Positions 36,847 to 46,304 of a stretch of 64,000 nucleotides of DNA are shown here, piece by piece. The notes beneath the pieces were generated by a model. It had not been told where the DNA came from. It saw only the letters and a list, made by a program, of their open reading frames with translations, and did not search any database. How positions within the stretch are numbered: position 1 is the first letter of the stretch; every line of letters begins with the position of its first letter. The translations under genes were made by a program, and so were the position numbers. Source of the stretch: Nocardioides sp. Root1257 (GTDB taxonomy: Bacteria > Actinomycetota > Actinomycetes > Propionibacteriales > Nocardioidaceae); contig NZ_LMDV01000001.1 of assembly GCF_001425175.1 (NCBI RefSeq), positions 765,454 to 829,453 of the forward strand, in the 5' to 3' direction.

Positions 36847-37383
36847 ATGAGTGACGTGTCGGTCCGCATCGCCTGGTCCGACGACGCCCCGGCGATCGCC
36901 GAGCTGCAGCTGCGCTGCTGGCGCGAGACGTACGCCGGCGTCCTGCCGGCCGAGGCGCTCCCCACCGACGTCGAGGCCGCCGCCGGCGCGTGGCACGCGT
37001 CGCTGTCGCGACCGGGTGACGCCCGCAACCGGGTGCTCGTGGCCCTGGAGCGCAACCGCGTCGTCGGCTTCGCCATCACCTCGCCCGCCGGCGACCCCGA
37101 CTGCGACCCGATCGTCGACGCCGAGCTCTCCGAGGTCACCATCGACCCCGCCGAGCGCGGCAAGGGCCACGGTTCACGGCTCCTCCAGGCCGCGGCCGAC
37201 ACCCTGGTCGCCGACCGGTTCCAGCGTGCCGTGCTCTGGTCGACGGCCGGCGACGACGCCCTCCGAACCTTCCTCACCGACGCCGGATGGGCGGCCGACG
37301 GCGCCCACCGCGAGCTCGACCTGGACGGCTCCGGCAGCACCCGGGTCAAGCAGGTCCGTCTGCACACCGCACTCACAGGTTGA
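36847..37383 (+). CDS. GNAT-family acetyltransferase
   Basis: 178 residues from the ATG at 36847, with AGGAT upstream (ATG at 36838 also possible). MSDVSVRIAWSDDAPAIAEL, LRCWRETYAGVLP and the acetyl-CoA loop TIDPAERGKGHGSRLLQAAA are typical. The C-terminus (DAGWAADGAHRELDL) closes the fold. Substrate unknown. Confidence 0.88.
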   Translation: MSDVSVRIAWSDDAPAIAELQLRCWRETYAGVLPAEALPTDVEAAAGAWHASLSRPGDARNRVLVALERNRVVGFAITSPAGDPDCDPIVDAELSEVTIDPAERGKGHGSRLLQAAADTLVADRFQRAVLWSTAGDDALRTFLTDAGWAADGAHRELDLDGSGSTRVKQVRLHTALTG

Positions 37384-37446
37384 ACCTCTTGATTTCTCGG
37401 CCGCGAGGGTCAGGATGGGAGTCCCACACCAGATCGGGGACTGCCC

Positions 37447-37662
37447 ATGTTCGGTCCGTTGCCCCAGTTCCACAGGGTGCTCGTCGTCCTCACCACCCTC
37501 GTCGCCGGCGTCCTCTCAGGCGCGTGGATCGGGCACTTCAGCCCGATGCCGGTCGCCGCGGTGGCTGGTGCCGCCTGGGGTGCCGTCGCCGGCCTGCTGC
37601 TCTCGTACGTCCTCGTGCACGACTTCCACCACTCGCGCCCGGTCCGGGTGCGGCGACACTGA
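37447..37662 (+). CDS. Small two-helix membrane protein
   Basis: 71 residues from the ATG at 37447. Two helices (VLVVLTTLVAGVLSGAWIG, VAAVAGAAWGAVAGLLLSYV) and a basic C-terminal tail with HDFHHSRPVRVRRH. No family recognised. It precedes azlCD by 18 bases and may be co-transcribed. Confidence 0.6.
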   Translation: MFGPLPQFHRVLVVLTTLVAGVLSGAWIGHFSPMPVAAVAGAAWGAVAGLLLSYVLVHDFHHSRPVRVRRH

Positions 37663-37680
37663 CGCACTAGCCTCTCCGGG

Positions 37681-38382
37681 GTGACCGAAGCCACGCTCGA
37701 CCCGCGCGAGCGCTCCTCGATCATCCGCGACAGCCTCGGCGTGGGCGTCGCCACCGGCGCGTACGGCGTGGGCTTCGGCGCGGTCTCCGTAGCCGCCGGG
37801 CTCTCGGTGGCGCAGACCTGCGCCCTGTCGCTGCTGGTCTTCACCGGCGCCAGCCAGTTCGCCCTGGTCGGCGTGATCGCCACCGGGGGCGCGCCGATCT
37901 CCGGGGCCCTCAGCGCCATGCTGCTCGGCACCCGCAACACCCTCTACGGCCTGCGCCTCGCTCCCATGCTGCAGTGGCGCGGGTGGCGCCGGGCACTCGC
38001 GGCGCACGTGCTCATCGACGAGTCGACCGCGATGTCGGTGACCCGCGAGACGACCCCGGCCGCACGGCTCGGCTTCCTGACGACCGGCGTCTCGGTCTTC
38101 GTGCTCTGGAACGTCGCCACCTGCGCGGGCGCGGTCGCCGGCAACGCGATCGGGGACCCGCGCACCTACGGCCTCGACGCGGCGGTGGGCGCCGCGTTCC
38201 TCGCCCTGCTCTGGCCACGGCTGCACAGCCGACGCAACCAGGTGGTCGCCGTGGTCGCCGCCGCGGTCGCGCTCGGGGCGGTGCCGATCGTGCCCGCCGG
38301 CGTACCCGTCCTGGCGGCGGCCGCCGTCGCCCTGCTCGCCGGGATCCTCACGAAGGACCAGCCGCAGGAGCAGCAGCCGTGA
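37681..38382 (+). CDS. azlC: AzlC-family branched-chain amino acid exporter, large subunit
   Basis: 233 residues from a GTG. LGVGVATGAYGVGFGAVSVA, LVFTGASQFALVGVIATGG and LGTRNTLYGLRLAPML are the AzlC signatures, with about six helices. AzlC and AzlD together export branched-chain amino acids. The TGA overlaps the GTG of azlD. Confidence 0.93.
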   Translation: MTEATLDPRERSSIIRDSLGVGVATGAYGVGFGAVSVAAGLSVAQTCALSLLVFTGASQFALVGVIATGGAPISGALSAMLLGTRNTLYGLRLAPMLQWRGWRRALAAHVLIDESTAMSVTRETTPAARLGFLTTGVSVFVLWNVATCAGAVAGNAIGDPRTYGLDAAVGAAFLALLWPRLHSRRNQVVAVVAAAVALGAVPIVPAGVPVLAAAAVALLAGILTKDQPQEQQP

Positions 38383-38678
38383 TCTGGGTGGCCATGGCGA
38401 TCACGGGCGTCGGCTGCTACCTGCTCAAGCTGGCCGGTCTGTCCGTGCCGCCTCGGGTGCTGGAGCGGCCGCTGGTCGAGCGGGTCGCCGACTACATCCC
38501 GGTCGCCCTGCTCTCGGCCCTGATCGCCGTGCAGGTCTTCAGCCGAGGGCACGAGCTCGGGATCGATGCTCGTGCCCTCGGCCTCGGGGTCGCCGTGGTC
38601 CTGCTCCTGCTGCGGGCGCCCTTCCTCGTCGTGGTGTCCGGCGCCGCGCTGGCCGCGGCGCTGGTCCGTCTGCTCTAG
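38379..38678 (+). CDS. azlD: AzlD-family branched-chain amino acid exporter, small subunit
   Basis: 99 residues with a GTG start overlapping azlC. Three to four helices and the AzlD-type VERVADYIPVALLSALIAVQ segment. Works with AzlC. It ends ten bases before the convergent mtlA gene. Confidence 0.9.
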   Translation: MIWVAMAITGVGCYLLKLAGLSVPPRVLERPLVERVADYIPVALLSALIAVQVFSRGHELGIDARALGLGVAVVLLLLRAPFLVVVSGAALAAALVRLL

Positions 38679-38688
38679 GTGCTCCAGG

Positions 38689-40656
38689 TCAGACGGGCTG
38701 GACCTCCCCGAGCACCTCGAGCACGTCGACCGGCGAGTTGGCCGTGTCGAGGCGGCGCACCTGGTCGGGGTCGGTGAAGACCTGCGCCAGGCGAGCCATC
38801 AGCTTGAGGTGCTCGTTGCCGAGGGCGGCGACCGCCACGACGTACTTGACCTCGCGACCGTTCCAGTCGATGCCGTCCGGGTAGCGCACGAAGGAGAGCG
38901 CGGTGCGCCGTACGTCGCCCTTGGCCTCGTTGGTGCCGTGCGGGATGGCGAGGAGGTTGCCCATCGCCGTGGACACCGACCGCTCCCGCTCGTGCATGGC
39001 CGCGACGTACGACGCGTCGACGGCCCCGGCCGCGACCAGCAGCTCGCCGGCCCGGGTGATCGCCTCGTCGCGGGTGGCCGCGCCACCGTCGAGGACGATC
39101 GCCTCCTCGGCCAGCAGACCGGCGCCGTCACCCGACTCGGCGACAGGCTCGGTCGCCGCCGCAGGCGCCGTCCCGGCGATCGCGTTGCGGGCCCGGACCA
39201 GCTCGACGACCTCGTCGTACCTCGGGCTGGCCATGAAGTTCTCGACCGAGACGTGGACCGCCGACGGAGTCTGCTGCCGGGCCCGATCGGTGAGGTCCTC
39301 GTGGGTCACCACGATGTCGTGGTCGTCGCGCAGGTTGGCGATCGCCTGGTTGACGACCGTGACGTCGGTGAAGCCGGCGTCGTGGACCTTCTTGCGCAGC
39401 ACCGAGGCGCCCATCGCGGAGGAGCCCATGCCGGCGTCGCAGGCGAAGACGATCGAGCGGACCCGGCCCGCGCCGACAGCGTTGCCGGTGAGGATCGCGG
39501 AGGCGACCGAGCTCTTGCCCTTCATGCCCTCCATCGCGCCGGTGGCACCGACGAGGTCGCCCTCGTCCGTGGACCGGTCGGTCTTGAGGAGCAGCGAGCC
39601 GACCAGGAATGAGACAAGCGCGGCGCCGAAGACACCGATGGTGATCCCGGCGAAGTCGCCGCCCGGGGTCTGGGCGTAGACCGCGATGATCGAGCCGGGT
39701 GCGGCCGGGGCGCGCAGGCCGACATCGAAGAGGGTCAGCAGGAAGACGCCCGTCATGCCGCCCGCGATGGTCGCGAGGATCATCTTCGGCTTCATCAGCA
39801 CGTACGGGAAGTAGACCTCGTGGATGCCGCCGAAGAACTGGATGACCGCAGCACCCGGCGCGGACGCCTTGGCGATGCCGCGTCCGAAGACGGTGTACGC
39901 CATCAGCAGGCCGAGACCGGGGCCGGGGTTCGCCTCGAGCAGGAACAGCACCGACTGACCCTTGTCCGCGGCCTCCTGGATGCCGAGCGGGGTGAGCACG
40001 CCGTGATTGATCGCGTTGTTGAGGAAGAGCACCTTCGCCGGCTCGATGAAGACCGAGGTGAAGGGCAGCAAGTCGTGGTCGACCAGGAAGTTGACCGCGT
40101 CGCCGAGCCACTCGATGACCTGGCGGAGCACGGGCGCGAGTAGGAACATGCTCGCGATTGCCATCAGGCCGGCGAAGATGCCGGCCGAGAAGTTGTTGAC
40201 GAGCATCTCGAAGCCTGGCTTGATCCGGTGGCTCCACAGTGCGTCGAGGCGCTTCATGCCCCAGGCAGTGAGCGGGCCCATGATCATCGCGCCCAGGAAC
40301 ATCGGCGAGCCGGTGCCGTTGTCCCCGAGGAAGATCGGGTCGCTCGTCGCCATGATCACGCCCATCACGGACATGGCGCCCACGACGCCGCCGCGGGTCT
40401 CGTAGACGAGCTTGCCGCCGGTGTAGGCGATCAGGATCGGCAGGAGGTAGTAGATGGTCGGGCCGACCATCGTCGCGATCTTCTCGTTCGGGATCCACCC
40501 GTCGGGGATGAAGAACGCCGTGATCAGGCCCCACGCGATGATCGCGCCGATGTTGGGCATGATCATGTTCGACAGGAACGTCCCGACACGTTGGACGTGA
40601 ACCCGCGCACTCACCCGCTGACGGGTCGGAGTCTCCGGAGCTGCCGTGGTGGTCAT
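38689..40656 (-). CDS. mtlA: Mannitol PTS transporter, fused EIICBA
   Basis: 655 residues in the order IIC (about 20-345), IIB (about 398-490), IIA (about 510-650). The IIC shows NMIMPNIGAIIAWGLITAFF and NNAINHGVLTPLG. The IIB phosphocysteine is C406 in FACDAGMGSSAMG. The IIA histidine is H573 in LAIPHGTNEAKG. It imports mannitol as mannitol-1-phosphate. No linked mtlD (mannitol-1-phosphate 5-dehydrogenase) or mtlR is seen; instead a zinc dehydrogenase is divergent from it. Confidence 0.95.
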   Translation of the reverse strand: MTTTAAPETPTRQRVSARVHVQRVGTFLSNMIMPNIGAIIAWGLITAFFIPDGWIPNEKIATMVGPTIYYLLPILIAYTGGKLVYETRGGVVGAMSVMGVIMATSDPIFLGDNGTGSPMFLGAMIMGPLTAWGMKRLDALWSHRIKPGFEMLVNNFSAGIFAGLMAIASMFLLAPVLRQVIEWLGDAVNFLVDHDLLPFTSVFIEPAKVLFLNNAINHGVLTPLGIQEAADKGQSVLFLLEANPGPGLGLLMAYTVFGRGIAKASAPGAAVIQFFGGIHEVYFPYVLMKPKMILATIAGGMTGVFLLTLFDVGLRAPAAPGSIIAVYAQTPGGDFAGITIGVFGAALVSFLVGSLLLKTDRSTDEGDLVGATGAMEGMKGKSSVASAILTGNAVGAGRVRSIVFACDAGMGSSAMGASVLRKKVHDAGFTDVTVVNQAIANLRDDHDIVVTHEDLTDRARQQTPSAVHVSVENFMASPRYDEVVELVRARNAIAGTAPAAATEPVAESGDGAGLLAEEAIVLDGGAATRDEAITRAGELLVAAGAVDASYVAAMHERERSVSTAMGNLLAIPHGTNEAKGDVRRTALSFVRYPDGIDWNGREVKYVVAVAALGNEHLKLMARLAQVFTDPDQVRRLDTANSPVDVLEVLGEVQPV

Positions 40657-40830
40657 CGCACCTTCTCTCGACGGACCGGCGCGCTGTGATGCCGGTCACC
40701 AGAATCTTTGAATGTGTTTATATGCCGCCGGAATTGCCCGAGTCAAGGGTTCAAACCAACATGACCGGGCCTATCCCCACATAAATGCGCTACAGTCGAG
40801 CGTCGAACCGAGCCCCTGGAGGAGAGACCG
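40657..40830. promoter_or_regulatory. Divergent mtlA / dehydrogenase control region
   Basis: 174 bases that are unusually A/T-rich for this genome, for example GAATGTGTTTATATGCC near 40708-40724 and CCCACATAAATGCG near 40776-40789. ACATAAA on the plus strand and ATATAAACACA on the minus strand may be related binding boxes for a DeoR/GntR-type regulator. TACAGT near 40791 is a possible -10 box for the dehydrogenase; a GGAGAGACC ribosome site precedes its ATG. Confidence 0.45.
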
Positions 40831-41889
40831 ATGAAGGCCCTGCGCTTCTACGCCCCCGAGGACGTCCGCCTCGAGGACGTGCCCGAGCCCGTCTGCGGGC
40901 CCGACGAGGTCAAGCTGCGCGTGCGCAACTGCTCGACCTGCGGCACGGACGTGAAGATCTTCCACAACGGCCACCAGAACCTCACTCCCCCGCGCACCAT
41001 CGGCCACGAGATCGCCGGCGAGGTCGTCGAGGTCGGCGCCGACGTCAACGCGACGTACGGCAGTGACTGGCAGGTCGGCGACCGGGCCCAGGTGATCGCC
41101 GCGGTCCCCTGCGGCGAGTGCCACGAGTGCCGCAAGGGCTGGATGGCGGTCTGCCAGAACCAGACCTCGGTCGGCTACCAGTACGACGGCGGCTTCGCCG
41201 AGTACATGATCGTGCCCCGCCAGGTCCTCAAGGTCGACGGCCTCAACCAGATCCCCGACAACGTCGGGTACGACGAGGCGTCGGCCGCCGAGCCGTTCGC
41301 CTGCGCGATCAACGCCCAGGAGCTGCTCGGCATCGAGGCCGGCGACACGGTCGTCGTCTTCGGCGCGGGCCCGATCGGCTGCATGCACATCCGGATCGCA
41401 CGCGGCGTGCACCAGGCCGGTGCCATCTACCTCGTCGACGTCAACGCCGAGCGGCTCGCGATGTCGGCCGACGCCGTGAAGCCGGACGAGGTCATCAACG
41501 GCGCCGAGGTCGACGTCGTCGAGCGGGTCATGGAGCTGACCGGAGGCCGCGGCGCGGACGTCGTGATCACCGCCACCGCCGCGAACGTCACCCAGGAGCA
41601 GGCCATCTCGATGGCGGCGCGCAACGGCCGCATCTCGTTCTTCGGCGGACTGCCGAAGAACGACCCGTTCATCAAGTGCGACTCCAACCTGGTGCACTAC
41701 CGCCAGCTGCACATCCACGGCGCCAACGGCTCGGCCCCCGAGCACAACAAGCGGGCGCTGGAGTACATCTCGTCCGGCCAGGTCCCGGTCAAGGACCTGA
41801 TCACGCGCCACGTCCCGCTCGACGACGTGCTCTCCGCCTTCGACATCGTCAAGAAGGGCGAAGCCATCAAGGTCACCGTCGAGCCGTGA
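40831..41889 (+). CDS. Zinc-dependent medium-chain dehydrogenase (polyol-type)
   Basis: 352 residues. Catalytic zinc ligands C37, H59 and E60; structural zinc cysteines C94, C97, C100 and C108; NAD site VVVFGAGPIGCMHIRIA with ILVDVN-like YLVDVNAERLA. Sequence character is that of sorbitol or galactitol-phosphate dehydrogenases. Its divergence from the mannitol PTS suggests it oxidises a polyol phosphate made by MtlA. The exact substrate is inferred. Confidence 0.88.
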   Translation: MKALRFYAPEDVRLEDVPEPVCGPDEVKLRVRNCSTCGTDVKIFHNGHQNLTPPRTIGHEIAGEVVEVGADVNATYGSDWQVGDRAQVIAAVPCGECHECRKGWMAVCQNQTSVGYQYDGGFAEYMIVPRQVLKVDGLNQIPDNVGYDEASAAEPFACAINAQELLGIEAGDTVVVFGAGPIGCMHIRIARGVHQAGAIYLVDVNAERLAMSADAVKPDEVINGAEVDVVERVMELTGGRGADVVITATAANVTQEQAISMAARNGRISFFGGLPKNDPFIKCDSNLVHYRQLHIHGANGSAPEHNKRALEYISSGQVPVKDLITRHVPLDDVLSAFDIVKKGEAIKVTVEP

Positions 41890-41908
41890 CCGACGCAGTC
41901 GGTCACGG
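41884..41908 (+). terminator. Hairpin overlapping dehydrogenase stop codon
   Basis: CCGTGACCGAC at 41884-41894 pairs perfectly with GTCGGTCACGG at 41898-41908 across GCA. The stop codon (41887-41889) lies in the left arm. It has no T run, but its position fits a terminator. Confidence 0.65.
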
Positions 41909-41925
41909 CGTCCGACGGGGAGATT

Positions 41926-42029
41926 GAGCAAGCCCCGCGACCGAGGAACGAGGTCGCGACGGGCGCGTCGAAATCCAGGGTCGAGCCCTGGACACAGCAA
42001 GGCCCGCACCGACCAGGTCGGCACGGGCC
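41926..42029. repeat. Intergenic palindromic element and terminator of the M4 protease gene
   Basis: TTGAGCAAGCCCCGCGACCG ... GGTCGCGACGGGCGCGTCGAAATCC is a REP-like palindrome with CGCGACC/GGTCGCG arms, resembling a frequent Nocardioides intergenic unit. It is followed by CCAGGG-TCGAG-CCCTGG (41975-41991). A larger stem then pairs 42001-42014 with 42016-42029 with two mismatches; this would end the minus-strand protease transcript. There is no tRNA here. Confidence 0.7.
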
Positions 42030-42050
42030 CGCTCGCGGTCTCCCAGAGGG

Positions 42051-43595
42051 TCAGCTCACGCCGACAGCACTCCAGGCCGTGGCGACCGCGTTGTACTGAA
42101 CACTGCCCTGGGTGAACAGGTCGCGAGCAGCGTTCAGGCTTGCCGTCCGGGCACCGTGGTAGTCGGTGCTGGAGGTCATGTAGACCGTCAGTGCGCGGTA
42201 CCAGATCTTGGCCGCGTCGTCGCGACCGATGCCGCTGACGGTGGAGCCGTTGCAGGTCGGGCTGTTGTACGAGACCCCGTTGATGGTCTTCGCGCCCGAC
42301 CCCTCGGCCAGCAGGTAGAAGAAGTGGTTGCCGATGCCCGAGGAGTAGTGGACGTCCGCGTTGCCCGCGGTCGAGGACCAGCAGTTGAGCGAGGAGCCGT
42401 CGGAGGCCGGGTTGTCCATCCGCCGCAGGCCCAGGTGCTTCTTCAGGTCGAACTGCTCGCCGATCAGGTAGTCACCCGGGTCCTTGGCGTTGTTCGCGAA
42501 GAACTCGACCATCGTGCCGAAGATGTCCGAGGTGGCCTCGTTGAGGCCTCCGGACTCACCGGAGTAGGTGAGGTTGGCGGAGTTCTCGGTGACGCCGTGG
42601 CTCATCTCGTGGCCGGCCACGTCGAGGGAGACCAGCGGACCATAGTTGGTGCCGTCACCGTCGCCGTACGTCATCTTGGTGCCGTCCCAGAAGGCGTTGA
42701 CGTAGTTCTTGCCGTAGTGGACCCGGTTGTAGGAGCCCGCGCCGGTGCCGAAGATGCCGTCGCGGTTGAAGGTGGTCTTGTAGAAGTCCCAGGTCTCGTT
42801 GCTGCCGTACTGCGCGTCGGCGCCGGCGCTCGCCCGGTTGCTGTTGAGGCCGTTGCCGAACACGGTGCTGGTCGAGGTGATCAGCGTGCCGGCCGAGCAG
42901 CCGATCCCGAACAGCTGGCAGCCATAGGAGTCGGACTTGCCGTTCATGTCGGTCGTGTAGGTGTTGCCCCGCACGCCGTCGTTCTTGAGCTGGTAGGTCG
43001 TGCCCGACTTGGTGACGCTGAGCGGCACGGTGCCCGACCACAGCGTCTGGCCGGAGCCGTCGATGGTCTCGATCTGCTGCTCGCGCCACAGCACCTTGCC
43101 GGTGCGGGCGTCGACGTACGTCGCCAGCCGGCTCGGCGTGCCGTCGTCCTGGGTGCCGCCGGAGATGACCTCCCACGCGAGGCGGCCGGTGCCGGACGTG
43201 GCGTCCACGACCAGGCGGGAGGAGTCCGCCTTGGCGCCGGTGATGTCACGGGTCGCGGGCGCCTTGGCGAGCGCCGTCGAGGCCGCGGACGAGGCGGCGA
43301 CCAGCGGGGTGGTCGCCACGTTCAGCGGGGTCTCGAGGGTCTGGCTCACGCCCCGGACGGCGCCGGCGGGGCCACGGTGCACGACGCGGTCGCCGCCGAT
43401 GACCGGCAGCCCGTCGTAGCTGCGCACCATGCGCGTGTGCGTGGTGCCGTCGGCGTCGGTGATGACGCCGACGACCTTGTAGGTCCCGGCCTCCGTCTCC
43501 AGTGAGGCAGGGGCGGCCGAGGCTCCTGCCGCGTGCGTGCCGACGGCCACGATGGCCAGGGCCGCGGTGGCGGCCAGTCCCGAGATCGTGCGCAT
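42051..43595 (-). CDS. Secreted M4-family (thermolysin-like) metalloprotease
   Basis: 514 residues. A signal peptide (MRTISGLAATAALAIVAVGT ... ASAAPAS), an FTP-like propeptide (about 35-190), then the catalytic domain with HEMSH (H329, E330, H333) in VAGHEMSHGVTENSAN and the third ligand in GGLNEATSD. The C-terminal domain includes YSSGIGNHFFYLLAEGSG and the histidine in STDYHGARTASLNAARDL. The product is an extracellular protease made as a zymogen. No linked genes suggest regulation. Confidence 0.95.
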   Translation of the reverse strand: MRTISGLAATAALAIVAVGTHAAGASAAPASLETEAGTYKVVGVITDADGTTHTRMVRSYDGLPVIGGDRVVHRGPAGAVRGVSQTLETPLNVATTPLVAASSAASTALAKAPATRDITGAKADSSRLVVDATSGTGRLAWEVISGGTQDDGTPSRLATYVDARTGKVLWREQQIETIDGSGQTLWSGTVPLSVTKSGTTYQLKNDGVRGNTYTTDMNGKSDSYGCQLFGIGCSAGTLITSTSTVFGNGLNSNRASAGADAQYGSNETWDFYKTTFNRDGIFGTGAGSYNRVHYGKNYVNAFWDGTKMTYGDGDGTNYGPLVSLDVAGHEMSHGVTENSANLTYSGESGGLNEATSDIFGTMVEFFANNAKDPGDYLIGEQFDLKKHLGLRRMDNPASDGSSLNCWSSTAGNADVHYSSGIGNHFFYLLAEGSGAKTINGVSYNSPTCNGSTVSGIGRDDAAKIWYRALTVYMTSSTDYHGARTASLNAARDLFTQGSVQYNAVATAWSAVGVS

Positions 43596-43708
43596 GAGAG
43601 GTCCTTCTCGTCGTTGAGGAGGGCTACGTGGACCGCAGCCTTGCCGCTCTCAACGAAGGTGGGAACGCGGGGGTACGCGCAGGTTCCTGCAATGCAGGAA
43701 CCTGAACC

Positions 43709-45098
<1,390 letters not shown>

Positions 45099-45105
45099 CG
45101 GAGTC

Positions 45106-45726
45106 ATGACCACCCCCGTCGTGGTCCTGACCGTCGACCAGCGCGGGAGCAGGACCGGCCCGGACCGGATCCCCGAGATGCTCGCCGGGCTCACCGGCGT
45201 GCCGACCCGGGTCGGCTTCGAGCGCACCGTCGGCGACGAGTTCCAGGGCGTCCTCGACGACGGCACCGCCGTCGCCGACACGATCGAGCGGCTGCTGCGC
45301 GCCGACGCCTGGAACATCGGGGTAGGGGTCGGCGTGGTCGAGGAGCCGCTCCCCGACCATGCCCGCGCAGGACGCGGCCCGGCGTACCTCCACGCGCGCA
45401 GCGCGGTGACCGCCGCCAAGACCAGCCCCTGGCACACGCGGGTCGTCGGCGACGACCCGGCGGCCCGGGCGCTCGAGACCACGATCTGGTTGTGGGCGGC
45501 CGTGCTGGCGCGCCGGAGCACCCGCGGCTGGGAGGTCGCCGACCTGGTCGCGGAGGGCCGGTCGTACGCCGAGGTCGGGGACCGGCTGGGCATCAGCCAG
45601 TCCGCCGTGAGCCAGCGCGCCCAGGCCGCCGGCATCGTCGAGGGCCGCCGCGCCCACGAGCTCGTCACCGGGCTCACGCACCACCTGATCGGGAAGGGAG
45701 GGTCCGATGACCCCCGAGAGCCATGA
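45106..45726 (+). CDS. SatD-family-like protein with C-terminal helix-turn-helix
   Basis: 206 residues. The N-terminal MTTPVVVLTVDQRGSR, the RTVGDEFQGVL segment and the C-terminal helix-turn-helix (about 151-178, GRSYAEVGDRLGISQSAVSQ) match SatD-like proteins. It is probably a DNA-binding regulator that controls itself through the upstream repeats. Its TGA overlaps the ATG of a membrane protein (ATGA), so the pair is translationally coupled. Function of this pair in Actinobacteria is not established. Confidence 0.75.
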   Translation: MTTPVVVLTVDQRGSRTGPDRIPEMLAGLTGVPTRVGFERTVGDEFQGVLDDGTAVADTIERLLRADAWNIGVGVGVVEEPLPDHARAGRGPAYLHARSAVTAAKTSPWHTRVVGDDPAARALETTIWLWAAVLARRSTRGWEVADLVAEGRSYAEVGDRLGISQSAVSQRAQAAGIVEGRRAHELVTGLTHHLIGKGGSDDPREP

Positions 45727-46277
45727 CTCCTGAGAACTGGGGCGCCCTGACGCTCGTGCTGCTGGGCTTCGGCGTGGCCACCAGCCTGCCGGCGTGGACG
45801 GCGCCCGGACGCCGCATCTGGGCGCCGGCGACGCTCGCCGTGCTCATCGCGGCGCTCCTGGTCGCGGCCGTCCCCGAGCAGGTCGTGGTCGAGAGCAGCG
45901 GGGCGACGACGGCCCTGGCCGCACTGGCCGGGGCACTCGCCGTCGCGGGCGGCGGGCCGCTGACCGCGCTCGTCTTCGACCTGGTCGATCGACAGGAGCC
46001 CCCCGCCGACTCGCTCAGGCGGGCCGGCCAGGTCCTGCGCGGTGGCACCTGGATCGGGGCGCTCGAACGGGTGACGATCTTCGCGACCCTGGTCGCGGGC
46101 TGGCCCGAGGGGCTCGCGCTCGTGCTCGCCCTCAAGGGCCTCGGCCGCTACCCCGAGCTGCGGGCGGCCGAGACGGGCGGCGCGCCCACCGGTGCCGCGG
46201 AGCGCTTCATCATCGGCACGTTCACGAGCGTGCTCTGGGCGTGTGCCTGCGCCGGCGTCGTACTTCTGCTGCGCTGA
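45723..46277 (+). CDS. Hypothetical multi-pass membrane protein coupled to SatD-like gene
   Basis: 184 residues with about five helices (GALTLVLLGFGVATSLPAW, APATLAVLIAALLVAAVP, ALAALAGALAVAGGG, EGLALVLALKGLGRYPELR, FIIGTFTSVLWACACAGVVL). The segment GALERVTIFATLVAGWPEG recurs in the membrane partners of SatD. Its start overlaps the SatD-like stop. Role unknown; 27 bases separate it from the AAA ATPase gene. Confidence 0.7.
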   Translation: MTPENWGALTLVLLGFGVATSLPAWTAPGRRIWAPATLAVLIAALLVAAVPEQVVVESSGATTALAALAGALAVAGGGPLTALVFDLVDRQEPPADSLRRAGQVLRGGTWIGALERVTIFATLVAGWPEGLALVLALKGLGRYPELRAAETGGAPTGAAERFIIGTFTSVLWACACAGVVLLLR

Positions 46278-46304
46278 CCCGGGAGGCGTGGAATCCTGAC
46301 GGAC

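Noticed and set aside
41926..42029. tRNA gene
   Set aside because: The stems do not form a cloverleaf and no anticodon loop or T-arm consensus is visible; it reads as palindromic repeats.
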